Of a DNA stretch of 64,000 bases, positions 53,344 to 64,000 are shown piece by piece. A program made the translations under genes and the position numbers. How positions within the stretch are numbered: position 1 is the stretch's first letter; every line of letters begins with the position of its first letter. The DNA is from Caballeronia concitans. GTDB taxonomy: Bacteria; Pseudomonadota; Gammaproteobacteria; Burkholderiales; Burkholderiaceae. Location of the stretch: positions 186,001 through 250,000 of the forward strand of contig NZ_FCNV02000004.1 of NCBI RefSeq assembly GCF_001544615.1. The letters are read 5' to 3'. Under the pieces are notes generated by a model, which was not told where the DNA came from, made no database searches, and worked only from the letters and a program-made list of their open reading frames with translations.

Positions 53344-53348
53344 AGCGT

Positions 53349-54041
53349 TCAGTGAGCGGCTTGACACGCCGCGAGCAAACCTTCGACCGGTTGAAAACGT
53401 ACGTCCAGTTCAGCGAGCAGGACGCTTTGCATGTCCTTCTCGAATGCGTCCAGCCATGCGGACGGCGCGCCCTCGGCTTCCTGCGCGCGGCGCATGCGCT
53501 CGAAATGCTTGCCGAGCAGCGCGGGCACTTTCGCGAACAGCGTGCGCTCGCGGGCGAAAAGCGCCTGCTCCATCACGGCATCGACGACAGCCAGCCGCGC
53601 CGTGCGATCCGACTTCGCGGCCAGCACCGCGCGCAGCCGGCCGCGCAACGCGCCGATGTCGGATTCCATCGTCTGTTGCAGGGACAGATAACGCTGGCGA
53701 TACACCGCGTAGTCGACCGGCACCTCGACGATCGGCGTCTGTACCGGCGCACGATGCCGCGCGGGCGCGGCCGTCTTCGCCGGAGCGATGGCGTTCGCGA
53801 GCGACGCGCGCACGCGCGCGCAGGCCTCGCGTTGCGCGGCCCCTGCGGATCGCGCGCCGGAGATGGCGGGCGGATCGCCGCTGAGCGCGGTCGAGAGCGC
53901 GATGGCGTCGGTCCAGCCGAGCCACTGGCTCAGCCGGTCGGACAGCGACGCGCCGGGTTCATCGACGTCGAGATCGGCAAAGCGCGCCAGCAGGCGCACG
54001 AGCGCCGGGCCGCTGGCCGCCGTGCGCTTCCTGGATTGCAC
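53349..54041 (-). CDS. DUF3348-like protein, first gene of the MotAB-like operon
   Basis: A 230-residue soluble protein from a GTG at 54041. ALVRLLARFADLDVDEPGAS and LSDRLSQWLGWTDAIALSTAL begin the conserved part, then a Pro/Ala linker and a helical C-half (QRYLSLQQTMESDIGALRGRL, AKSDRTARLAVVDAVMEQAL, AWLDAFEKDMQSVLLAELDVR). The assignment to DUF3348 is from memory of the usual Burkholderia gene order. No catalytic motif is visible. It heads a compact operon of four genes, divergent from the acetyltransferase gene. Confidence 0.72.
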   Translation of the reverse strand: MQSRKRTAASGPALVRLLARFADLDVDEPGASLSDRLSQWLGWTDAIALSTALSGDPPAISGARSAGAAQREACARVRASLANAIAPAKTAAPARHRAPVQTPIVEVPVDYAVYRQRYLSLQQTMESDIGALRGRLRAVLAAKSDRTARLAVVDAVMEQALFARERTLFAKVPALLGKHFERMRRAQEAEGAPSAWLDAFEKDMQSVLLAELDVRFQPVEGLLAACQAAH

Positions 54042-54166
54042 GATTTCACCGGAGGCAAAAACCCGCTAGTTTACACGGCCATGACCTGCTGCCTAGATTT
54101 GAGGCGGATTCGTCATAGTTTGAGCATCGCCGATGCCGCATTCCTCACGCTACCGTCCCATCCGAC

Positions 54167-54673
54167 ATGATCCGACGCCTCCACCCCGCCGATGCCGCCG
54201 CCTTCCGCGACATCCGTCTCGAAGGCCTGCGCCTTCACCCCGCCGCCTTCGGCGCTTCCCACGACGATGAAAACGCGCAGCCGCTCGACTGGTTCGCCGC
54301 GCGCATCGCGGATCACGCGGTGTTCGGCGCGTTCTCGGGCGCGGAAAATCTTGAAGGCGTCGCGGGGCTGATGGTGCCGGCCGCCCGCAAGACGCGCCAT
54401 AAGGGCGTGCTGTGGGGCATGTACGTGCGGGAAAGCGCGCGCGGGTCCGGGCTCGCCGCCGCGCTGCTCGGGCGGGTGCTGGAACATGCGGCGAGCGTGG
54501 TCGAAGAGGTGAAGCTCGAAGTGTCGCCGGACAACCGCGCCGCGATGCGCCTGTACGAAGCGGCGGGCTTCGGCGTCTATGCGCGCGAGCCGCGTGCGCT
54601 GAAGATAGGCGACGCGTACCACGACTCCCTTTTCATGACGCTGCGCCTGACGCGCCCCGACGACGCGCACTGA
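54167..54673 (+). CDS. GNAT-family N-acetyltransferase
   Basis: A 168-residue acetyltransferase. MIRRLHPADAAAFRDIRLEGL opens the fold, GVLWGMYVRESARGSGLAAALL holds the acetyl-CoA pyrophosphate-binding R-x2-G-x-G/A loop, and VSPDNRAAMRLYEAAGFGVYAREP is the C-terminal core. The acceptor is not indicated. Divergent from the DUF3348 operon, followed by an intrinsic terminator. Confidence 0.9.
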   Translation: MIRRLHPADAAAFRDIRLEGLRLHPAAFGASHDDENAQPLDWFAARIADHAVFGAFSGAENLEGVAGLMVPAARKTRHKGVLWGMYVRESARGSGLAAALLGRVLEHAASVVEEVKLEVSPDNRAAMRLYEAAGFGVYAREPRALKIGDAYHDSLFMTLRLTRPDDAH

Positions 54674-54789
54674 CTGATGCGCGCACGCAATCTTTTAGGA
54701 GTTAACTGGTTCGTTAGAATCGTTCGAACGCGTAGACTTCGCGTGGGTTTGAAGCACCCAACTCAGTGTCCTAGTCACACACTGAATTC

Positions 54790-54816
54790 GCCCCGCGCAA
54801 GCGGGGCATTTTTTTT
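54790..54816 (+). terminator. Intrinsic terminator after the acetyltransferase gene
   Basis: GCCCCGC and GCGGGGC pair around GCAA, followed by A and eight T. It lies about 115 bp past the acetyltransferase stop, between convergent genes. Confidence 0.88.
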
Positions 54817-54845
54817 CGTACACCTTTCAAATTTCCTTCCGTGCA

Positions 54846-57541
<2,696 letters not shown>

Positions 57542-57668
57542 GTAGGGTGTCCATTTTCTGAAGTCGATCCGGCGAAGTCTATGAGACCGCGTGATAATCT
57601 GCCAATGAAATGTTCGACGTTTCCGATACACGAATCGGCATTCGTGCAAACCCCTAGAAAACCGCTAG

Positions 57669-58625
57669 ATGTTGCTGAATTCGAGTCCCTGGTATGTCCG
57701 CAACCGGCTGAAGACGCGGCAACTGATGCTCCTCGTCGCGCTTGCGGACGAAGGCAATATTCATCGCGCGGCGGCGGTGCTTCATATGACGCAGCCCGCC
57801 GCGTCCAAGCTCTTGCGTGAACTCGAAGAGACGCTCGGCGCGACGCTGTTCGAACGCGAGCCGCGCGGCATGCGTCCCACGCTTTATGGCGACGCGATGG
57901 TTCGTCACGCGCGCGCCGTGCTCGGCAGTCTGGATCAGGCGCAGGAAGAGTTGATCGCGTTGAAGTCGGGGCGGCTCGGGCATGTGGCCGTCGGCGCGAT
58001 CACGTCGCCGGGCGTGCGCCTGTTGCCCGCGGCGGTCGCCGCCGTGAAGCGCGCGCACGCGGATATCCGCGTATCGGTCGAGATCGACGCGAGCAACGTG
58101 CTGCTCGAACGGCTCGCGCAAGAGAAGCTCGATGTGGTCATCGGCAGGCTCTCGGCGGAGCATGACAAGCTGCGGCTGCGTTACGAGCCGCTCGCCGGCG
58201 AGCCGGTGCGCGCGGTCGTGCGTACGGGGCATCCGCTGCTCGCGGGCCCTGCGCTCACGCTCGCCGATGTCCAGCCGTGCGCGTGGCTCGTGCCGCCTGC
58301 GGGCAGCGTGCTGCGGCATCGCTTCGAGTTGATGTTTCAGCGCGCGAGTCTCGCGCCGCCGTCGAACGTGGTCGAGACGGCCGCGATTCTTTTCATCACG
58401 CGCCTGCTCGAACAAAGCGACATGATCGCGGTGCTGGCCGAGGACGTCGCGCTCTATTACGCGCGTCACGGCATCGCGCAGATGCTTCCTTTGCCGATGG
58501 ATTGCCAGATGGACGACTTCGGCATCGTCACGCGCGCGGACGGCTTGCCCACGCCCGCCGCGAACGTGATGATCGATGCATTGCGCACGACGGCGCTCGC
58601 CGTCTATCAGGACGAAGCGCGCTAA
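57669..58625 (+). CDS. LysR-family regulator, GbpR-like
   Basis: A 318-residue LTTR. It starts with SSPWYVRNRLKTRQLMLLVAL then DEGNIHRAAAVLHMTQPAAS and LFEREPRGMRPTLYGDAMV, the pattern of the GbpR subgroup that senses galactose or arabinose. The effector domain has LGHVAVGAITSPGVRLLPAA and VLLERLAQEKLDVVIGRL. Divergent from the dehydratase-dehydrogenase operon (127-bp gap), so the probable controller of it. Its stop overlaps by 4 bp the stop of the convergent beta-lactamase gene. Confidence 0.91.
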   Translation: MLLNSSPWYVRNRLKTRQLMLLVALADEGNIHRAAAVLHMTQPAASKLLRELEETLGATLFEREPRGMRPTLYGDAMVRHARAVLGSLDQAQEELIALKSGRLGHVAVGAITSPGVRLLPAAVAAVKRAHADIRVSVEIDASNVLLERLAQEKLDVVIGRLSAEHDKLRLRYEPLAGEPVRAVVRTGHPLLAGPALTLADVQPCAWLVPPAGSVLRHRFELMFQRASLAPPSNVVETAAILFITRLLEQSDMIAVLAEDVALYYARHGIAQMLPLPMDCQMDDFGIVTRADGLPTPAANVMIDALRTTALAVYQDEAR

Positions 58626-59806
58626 CGGCCGGGCTTCGCATCGAGCAGCGGCGTGAGAATGGCATACGCCGCGCTCACGCGCTCCGCGTTCGGGATGTTC
58701 TTGTTCGCCAGCATCACGATGCCCACATGCCTGCCCGGCACGAACGCGACGTACGTGCCGAAGCCGTTCGTCGAGCCGGTCTTGTTGATCCACACATCGC
58801 CGCGCGGCGCTTCAGGCGGATCGAAGCGCTCGACCGGTTTCGCATCCAGCGCCATCGAGGACGAATTGCCGTCGAGCAAATCCTGCAATCGCGCGGGATA
58901 CGCATACTGCTCCCAGATGAGGTCCTGCGTCATCTTTCCGGCGCGGAAGTACCCGGTATGCGTCGCGTTGATCGCGCGTTGCAGCGTGGCGTCGATATTC
59001 GCGGCATCGTTCATGTTCGCTTGCAGAAAGCGCGTCATGTCCGCAATGCTCGCCTTCACGCCATACGCTTCGGACGAGAGCACGCCCGGCCTCATGCGAA
59101 TCGGCGCGCCGTCTTTCGTGTAGCCCTGCGCATAGTCCTTCATGCGCGCCGCCGGCACCTGGATATAAGCGTTCGTCAGACCGAGCGCGGGAAAGAGGCG
59201 CTGCTGCATGAGCGCGTCGAAGTCCTGCGCCATGCTCTTCGCGGTGATCAGCCCCAGCATGCCGATGCCCGGATTCGCGTACGTGCGATACGTGCCCGGC
59301 GCATGACGCGGCTTCCACGACTTCAAGTACTGCATGAGTTGCGCGTCGTCGTGGATGTCGTCGGGCACTTGCAGCGGCAGGCCGCCCGGCGTGTGCGTGC
59401 CGAGTTCGAGGAGCGTCACGTCGTCGCCGAACGGCGTGCCGCGCAGTTCGGGCAGATGCTTGCTCACCGGATCGCTCAGGGAAAGATGGCCGTTCAGTTG
59501 CGCGTATTCGGCAAGCGTCGCGGTGAAGGTCTTGCTGACCGAGCCGAGTTCGAAGAGCGTATTGCGCGTGACGGGCTTCTTCGTCTCCTTCGACGCCAGC
59601 CCGTAGCCGAACACGCGTGTCTCGCCATTCGCGACGATTCCCACCGCCATGCCCGCGATGCCGTCGCGCTGCATCAAGGGCGTGATCGCCGTATCGACGA
59701 GATGTTTGATGTCGTCGCGGGGCGGGACGGTTGCCTGGCTAAAGACCGGGATCGAACAAGTGGAAAGGATGGCGGCCGCCAACAGGTGCAGCGTACTGAG
59801 CTTCAT
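58622..59806 (-). CDS. Class C beta-lactamase (AmpC-type)
   Basis: A 394-residue exported serine beta-lactamase. The signal peptide (LHLLAAAILSTCSIPVFSQA) is followed by all class C motifs: the nucleophile Ser89 in SVSK, Tyr176-Ala-Asn178, and Lys342-Thr-Gly in NKTGSTNGFG. It should hydrolyse cephalosporins in the periplasm. No AmpR gene is divergent; the neighbouring LysR is convergent and belongs to the sugar-acid locus, so expression may be constitutive or controlled elsewhere. Confidence 0.94.
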   Translation of the reverse strand: MKLSTLHLLAAAILSTCSIPVFSQATVPPRDDIKHLVDTAITPLMQRDGIAGMAVGIVANGETRVFGYGLASKETKKPVTRNTLFELGSVSKTFTATLAEYAQLNGHLSLSDPVSKHLPELRGTPFGDDVTLLELGTHTPGGLPLQVPDDIHDDAQLMQYLKSWKPRHAPGTYRTYANPGIGMLGLITAKSMAQDFDALMQQRLFPALGLTNAYIQVPAARMKDYAQGYTKDGAPIRMRPGVLSSEAYGVKASIADMTRFLQANMNDAANIDATLQRAINATHTGYFRAGKMTQDLIWEQYAYPARLQDLLDGNSSSMALDAKPVERFDPPEAPRGDVWINKTGSTNGFGTYVAFVPGRHVGIVMLANKNIPNAERVSAAYAILTPLLDAKPGR

Positions 59807-59922
59807 CGGTTGAATCCTTCATGGTGCAGGTGATAAACGACGCGGAAGGATTCTATTGGACGAGACGCATCGAAACATCCGCCGGTGGCATTGCGCTTTC
59901 TGCCGTCGCAGTGGCGCCAACG

Positions 59923-60684
59923 CTATCTGCGCGCCCGCCGCCGCCCCGCCGACAGGTCATCCACCAAAGGCACCGATGAAAACAGCAGCAGCATCACCGC
60001 GAGCGGGACCGTCGTCATGAAGCCGAGATGCGCGAAGCCTACCGCGCCGGCAAAACCGCCCGCGACGAACATGCCGAGCAGCGAAGCGAGCAGGCCGAGA
60101 CGCGCATGATTCGCGCTCACATATCGCGCGTCGCCACGCGCCACGCCACGGTTCCAGTAAAGACTCTTGCCCAGCTCGATGCCGATATCGGTCACGAGCC
60201 CCGTCACGTGCGTGGTTCTGATCTCGGCCTTCGACATCTTCGTGATCATCGCGTTCTGCAGGCCCATCACGAAGCACAGCAGCGCGACCGTCGCCGGCAC
60301 GTCCCACACGCGATGCGTCTCCAGGTTCGCGCCGAGCATCCCGAACACGAGCAGCAGGCAGGCTTCGAGCAGGAGCGGCGTGGCGAAGACGCTCTGCGCG
60401 TCGCGCTGCCGCCCCCAGTTGATGAGCAGCGCCGACGTCGCCGCGCCGAAGAGGAACGCGAGCACCGCGCCGATCGCGGAGAACACGAGCGCCACCTGAC
60501 CGAGCACGAGGTTGTCCGCGACCGACGACACCAGCCCCGACATATGCGACGTGTACTGTCCCACCGCGAGGAAGCCGCCCGCGTTGGCCGCGCCCGCGAC
60601 GAACGCAAGCGCGCAGCCGAGGCGGCGATTGGCGGAATGGGTGCGGCTCGGCGAGGTCAGGCCCCTGAGGTAGCTGATCGGCAT
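59923..60684 (-). CDS. DUF1275 (YoaK-like) membrane protein
   Basis: A 253-residue protein with about six membrane helices. LGCALAFVAGAANAGGFLAVGQYTSHMSGLVSS is the family N-terminal signature, followed by LLCFVMGLQNAMITKMSKAEIRTTHVTGLVTDIGIELG in the second half. Members may be small-molecule permeases, but no substrate is established. The ATG at 60684 opens the conserved part; longer in-frame starts exist. It is divergent from the MarR gene. Confidence 0.9.
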   Translation of the reverse strand: MPISYLRGLTSPSRTHSANRRLGCALAFVAGAANAGGFLAVGQYTSHMSGLVSSVADNLVLGQVALVFSAIGAVLAFLFGAATSALLINWGRQRDAQSVFATPLLLEACLLLVFGMLGANLETHRVWDVPATVALLCFVMGLQNAMITKMSKAEIRTTHVTGLVTDIGIELGKSLYWNRGVARGDARYVSANHARLGLLASLLGMFVAGGFAGAVGFAHLGFMTTVPLAVMLLLFSSVPLVDDLSAGRRRARR

Positions 60685-60831
60685 GGCTGGCCCGGCGGGA
60701 TGGTCGAATCGGCAAGATATCACGACATTGTTTTCAACTGCGCCGGTCATCGCACGACACATTGCAACACTTGTCGAAAACCCCAATTGAATAGGACGCT
60801 AACGAATGAATAGCCGCTATAATCCCGGCCC

Positions 60832-61299
60832 ATGATTTCCCTCGATCTCTTGCGCCGTTCCGTCAGCAGCGCGCTCGTGCTCGCCGCGCGCCGCTGGCGC
60901 CGCACGAGTCACGACGTGCTCGCGTCGTATGGCGTGTCGGAAGCGTGCGCCATGCCGCTGCTCGTGGCCAACCGGCTGGGCGAAGCGGTGCGGCAGGTCG
61001 TGCTCGCGGAGCGCGTGGGAATCGAAGGACCGTCGCTCGTCAGGCTGCTGGATCAGTTGTGCGCGGCCGGCCTCGTGCGCCGCGACGAAGACCCCGAGGA
61101 CAAGCGCGCCAAGACCATCACGCTCACCGACGAAGGCCGCGCCGTCACCGCGCGCATGGAAGAGCGGCTCGTCGCGCTGCGCGCGCGCGTCCTGAAGGAC
61201 GTCAGCCGCGAAGATCTCGAAACGACACTGCGCGTGCTCGACGTGTTCAACGCATCGCCCGATGCGTCGGGCGGCAAGCGCAACCACAACGCTCCATGA
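60832..61299 (+). CDS. MarR-family transcriptional regulator
   Basis: A 155-residue winged-helix regulator: SYGVSEACAMPLLVANRLG, AERVGIEGPSLVRLLDQLCAAGLVRR and the wing DPEDKRAKTITLTDEGRAVTARM. Its last codons overlap the FUSC gene start by 4 bp, so it is the first gene of the efflux operon and probably represses it until an aromatic acid or related compound is bound. Confidence 0.92.
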   Translation: MISLDLLRRSVSSALVLAARRWRRTSHDVLASYGVSEACAMPLLVANRLGEAVRQVVLAERVGIEGPSLVRLLDQLCAAGLVRRDEDPEDKRAKTITLTDEGRAVTARMEERLVALRARVLKDVSREDLETTLRVLDVFNASPDASGGKRNHNAP

Positions 61300-63407
61300 A
61301 CTTTCCGTCGGCACGCGAATGGCTGTTCTCCACGCGGACCTTCGCAGCCGCGATGATCGCGCTTTACATCGCGCTTGCGCTCGAACTGCCGCGCCCGTAC
61401 TGGGCCATGGCCACCGTCTATATCGTCTCGAATCCGTTCGTCGGGGCGACGCGTTCGAAGGCGCTGTATCGCGCGCTCGGCACGATGATCGGCGCGTCGG
61501 GCGCGGTGCTGATCGTGCCCCCGTTCGTCGAATCGCCGTTCTTCTTCAGCGTGCTCGTCGCGCTATGGACGGGCACGCTACTCCTCCTCTCGATGTTCGA
61601 CCGCACCGCGCGCAGCTACGTCTTCCTGCTCGCGGGCTACACGCTGCCGCTGATCGCGCTGCCGGCGGTCACCAATCCCACCGCCGTGTTCGATCTCGCG
61701 ATCTCGCGTACCGAAGAGATCACGCTCGGCATCGTGGTGGCGAGCATCGTCGGGACGGTGTTCTTTCCGAGCCGTCTCGCGCCCACGCTCGTCGAGCGCA
61801 CCGACGCCTGGTTCCGTGACGCCGCCTTCTATGCGAGCGAAACGCTGTCGGGCCGGCTCGCGGGCGCGCAGGTTTCGGCCGCGCGACAGCGTCTGGCGAC
61901 GACCGTCAACGGCCTCGAAGTGCTGCTCAGCCAGTTGACCTACGATCACACGCGTCCCGATATCGTGCGCCGCGCGCGTGCGTTGCAAGGCCGCATGCAG
62001 ATTTTCCTGCCGCTGATTTCGTCGCTCGCCGATCCGCTCATCGAACTGATCGAGAAGCGCGGCACGCATCCCGAAGGCCTCGAGGCGCTGCTCTCCGATG
62101 TCGCGAAGTGGGTCGCGCTGCCCGTTCCGAAGGCGCACGATCCCGCCGAATCCGAGCGCGAGCCCGATGCCTTGCGCGAGCGCATCACGGCGATGCGGCC
62201 ATCGGCTGAAGCGCTCGCGAGCGTCGATGGCGCGCTGCTTTCGAGCGCGCTGTGGCGTCTGTCTCAGGTGGTCGATCTGTGGCGCGACATCCGCACGCTG
62301 CGCGCCGCGATCCTGCACGACGAGCACGACTGGCGTCCGCGCTTTCGTCACTGGCGGCTCGGCGGCACCGAGCGTTTCTTCGACCTGGGCATGATGCTGT
62401 TCGCGACGGCGGTCGCGGTGGGCGCGATCATCGTCGCGTGCGTCTTGTGGATCGAATCCGGCTGGGCCGATGGCGCGAGCAGCGTCGCGCTCGCCGCCGT
62501 TGCGTGCTGCTTCTTCGCCGCGCTCGACGAGCCCGCGCCGCAAGTGTTCACGTTCTTCCGCGCGACCTTCATCAGCGTGGCGCTCGCGGGACTTTACGTG
62601 TTCGCGGTGCTGCCCCACGTGCACGACTTCGCGATGCTCGTCGTGATCTTCTCGGTGCCGTTCATCGCCATCGGCATTCTGATTCCGCGCCCGCGCTTCA
62701 CGCTCATCACCATGCTCGTCGCGGTGAACACGGCGACGTTCATCAGCATTCAAAGCGCCTACGAAGCCAATTTCTTCGTCTTTCTCAACAGCAATCTCGC
62801 GGGCCTCGCCGGTCTTCTTTTCGCGTTCGTGTGGACGCGCGTGACGCGGCCCTTCGGCTCCGAACTCGCGGTCGCGCGGCTCACGCGCTCGGCATGGCGA
62901 GACATTGTGGTGAGCGCATCGACGGCGACGCTCGCGGACCAGCGCAATCTGTACTCGCGCATGCTCGACCGTCTGATGCAGGTGCTGCCGCGTCACGCGA
63001 GCACGGACTCTCACAAGCATCCTTCCATCGAGAGTTTTCGCGATTTCCGCGTCGCGCTGAACGCGCTCGATCTGCGGCGCGCGCAACGCAAGCTCACGCT
63101 CGACGTGCAGTCTTCCATCGACGATGTGCTCGCCGGCGTGCGCGCGTACTTCGAGGAATGCATCGCGCGGCGGCATCGCCAGCCGGTGCCGCCCGCGCTC
63201 GTGCATACGATCGATGCCGCCGTCGCGCGCGTCGCGGCGCACACCATCGAAGAGGCCGGCAAGCATGCGCAAGCCGCGCTGCCGGGCGAACGCCTGTTGC
63301 GCGATACGCTGCACGCGCTCGTCGGCATGCGCCTCTCGCTGCATCCGCCCGCAACGGAAACGCAGCCGAATGCACGCGGCGGCGCGCCTCGCGAGGAGCC
63401 GGCGTGA
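61296..63407 (+). CDS. FUSC-family efflux membrane protein (AaeB-like)
   Basis: A 703-residue protein with two blocks of about five helices each, separated by a ~200-residue cytoplasmic region. PRPYWAMATVYIVSNPFVGATRSKALYRALGT in the first block and the repeat in the second (SGWADGASSVALAAVACCFFAALDEPAPQVFTFFR) are FUSC/AaeB features. It exports aromatic carboxylic acids or related compounds with a HlyD-type partner. The ATG overlaps the MarR stop (ATGA). Confidence 0.9.
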   Translation: MNFPSAREWLFSTRTFAAAMIALYIALALELPRPYWAMATVYIVSNPFVGATRSKALYRALGTMIGASGAVLIVPPFVESPFFFSVLVALWTGTLLLLSMFDRTARSYVFLLAGYTLPLIALPAVTNPTAVFDLAISRTEEITLGIVVASIVGTVFFPSRLAPTLVERTDAWFRDAAFYASETLSGRLAGAQVSAARQRLATTVNGLEVLLSQLTYDHTRPDIVRRARALQGRMQIFLPLISSLADPLIELIEKRGTHPEGLEALLSDVAKWVALPVPKAHDPAESEREPDALRERITAMRPSAEALASVDGALLSSALWRLSQVVDLWRDIRTLRAAILHDEHDWRPRFRHWRLGGTERFFDLGMMLFATAVAVGAIIVACVLWIESGWADGASSVALAAVACCFFAALDEPAPQVFTFFRATFISVALAGLYVFAVLPHVHDFAMLVVIFSVPFIAIGILIPRPRFTLITMLVAVNTATFISIQSAYEANFFVFLNSNLAGLAGLLFAFVWTRVTRPFGSELAVARLTRSAWRDIVVSASTATLADQRNLYSRMLDRLMQVLPRHASTDSHKHPSIESFRDFRVALNALDLRRAQRKLTLDVQSSIDDVLAGVRAYFEECIARRHRQPVPPALVHTIDAAVARVAAHTIEEAGKHAQAALPGERLLRDTLHALVGMRLSLHPPATETQPNARGGAPREEPA

Positions 63408-63441
63408 TGTTCACTCAACTTTCGTCACGGGACCTCTTCGC

Positions 63442-63651
63442 ATGATCGGCGAAATCGACATTCTCGGCGTGTTCGTGCCCGCGGTGCTCGTGCTGATGTT
63501 CATCGCCTATCTGCTGAATCTGGCGATCCGCACGGTGCTCGCGCGCATTGGCTTTTATCGCTTCGTGTGGCATCGCTCTGTTTTCGATCTCGGCATCTAT
63601 GTTCTGGTGCTGGGCTTTGTCGTCATCGTTTCGCACCGGCTCATCACGTGA
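63442..63651 (+). CDS. DUF1656 small membrane protein
   Basis: A 69-residue protein with two membrane helices: EIDILGVFVPAVLVLMFIAY and SVFDLGIYVLVLGFVVIVS, separated by RIGFYRFVWH. It matches DUF1656, found between the FUSC and HlyD genes of such efflux operons (as AaeX). Its stop overlaps the HlyD-family start (GTGA). Confidence 0.92.
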   Translation: MIGEIDILGVFVPAVLVLMFIAYLLNLAIRTVLARIGFYRFVWHRSVFDLGIYVLVLGFVVIVSHRLIT

Positions 63652-64000
63652 AAAAAACCTGGTTCTCCATCGGGCAGATCTTGCTCACGCTCATCGTCGT
63701 CGCGATTGCAGCCGTCGTGCTGTGGAAGCTGGTCGATTACTACATGTTCGCGCCCTGGACCCGCGACGGCCACGTGCGCGCCGATGTCATCCAGGTCGCG
63801 CCCGACGTGTCCGGTCTCATCACCGACGTCAAGGTCATCGACAACCAGCAGGTGAAACGCGGCGACGTGCTCTTCGTGATCGATCAGGCGCGCTACACGC
63901 TCGCGCTGCGCAACGCCGAAGCTACCGCTCAACAGCGCCGCGCGACGCTCGATCAGGCGCGGCGCGAAGATGCGCGCAACCGGGCGCTCGGCAATCTCGT
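63648..64000 (+). CDS. HlyD/EmrA-family periplasmic adaptor (AaeA-like, partial)
   Basis: The first 117 residues of a membrane-fusion protein, cut by the window end. One anchor helix (ILLTLIVVAIAAVVLWKLVDYY) is followed by APWTRDGHVRADVIQVAPDVSGLITDVKVIDNQQVKRGDVLF, the lipoyl/barrel-sandwich start of HlyD proteins, then the coiled hairpin (ALRNAEATAQQRRATLDQAR). GTG start overlapping the DUF1656 stop. It should bridge the FUSC pump to an outer-membrane channel. Confidence 0.92.
   Translation, partial: MKKTWFSIGQILLTLIVVAIAAVVLWKLVDYYMFAPWTRDGHVRADVIQVAPDVSGLITDVKVIDNQQVKRGDVLFVIDQARYTLALRNAEATAQQRRATLDQARREDARNRALGNL

Noticed and set aside
49684-54041. Complete Zorya defence system
   Set aside because: Only the ZorA/ZorB-like membrane layout is present. 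No helicase, HNH or other effector gene adjoins it.
57669-59806. LysR gene next to ampC taken as AmpR
   Set aside because: The two genes are convergent with overlapping stops. The regulator is divergent from the sugar-acid operon and looks GbpR-like.

Overview
The window is a GC-rich, densely coded bacterial chromosome segment with the gene content of Burkholderiaceae, most like Paraburkholderia or Caballeronia. This assignment is inferred from families typical of that group: a DUF4148 secreted protein, the DUF3348/DUF802/OmpA/DUF2894 operon, many LysR and MFS genes, oxidative sugar-acid catabolism and a MarR-FUSC-DUF1656-HlyD efflux operon. I see no rRNA, tRNA, insertion sequence, prophage or CRISPR array. 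The mix of catabolic islands, regulators and secreted small proteins suits a secondary replicon or an accessory part of the main chromosome.

Layout. 0-2.3 kb: a hydratase and a class V aminotransferase, divergent from a GntR/FCD regulator across a 16-bp perfect palindrome. 2.4-9.9 kb: small membrane protein, AlkA-type glycosylase, orphan protein, TetR regulator with a dyad at its 5' end, Cys-patterned secreted protein, membrane-anchored TAXI-like protein plus phospholipase D lipoprotein, aldo/keto reductase. 10-15.9 kb: uronate oxidation locus (uronate dehydrogenase, SMP-30 lactonase, two MFS transporters, LacI regulator) with three AAAACGTTTT-like operators. 16-22.9 kb: chemoreceptor with a sigma-28 promoter, glycosyltransferase, CheY-like and EAL proteins, M48-like protease, SDR. 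23-28 kb: cold-shock protein, TSUP permease with LysR, PPK2, YdcH-like protein, secreted proteins. 28-32.2 kb: LysR, MFS, LigJ-like hydratase and LigK/GalC-like aldolase, a lower meta-cleavage module for gallate or protocatechuate. 32.5-39 kb: sigma-54 activator, ICL/PEP-mutase family lyase, DUF4148, DUF1330, periplasmic trehalase, aldose 1-epimerase. 39-44.5 kb: PAS-rich hybrid histidine kinase among small hydrophilic or secreted proteins, DUF188 protein and AhpD-like enzyme. 44.6-49.7 kb: LysR, SDR, MFS and a two-subunit transketolase, a catabolic operon of unknown substrate. 49.7-54 kb: four tightly coupled genes for a MotA/MotB-like membrane machine of unknown function. 54-58.6 kb: acetyltransferase, then aldose 1-dehydrogenase and IlvD/Edd dehydratase with a divergent LysR. 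58.6-64 kb: class C beta-lactamase, DUF1275 membrane protein and the efflux operon, cut by the window end.

Working together. Several loci share one design: a transporter, an oxidising enzyme, a lactonase, dehydratase or aldolase, and an adjacent regulator (uronates, L-arabinose/D-galactose, gallate-type aromatics, unknown polyol or ketose). Stop-start overlaps of 4-8 bp mark several translationally coupled operons. The least understood locus is 49.7-54 kb. A GCATGC-centred repeat is scattered through intergenic DNA, mostly in the first 16 kb.
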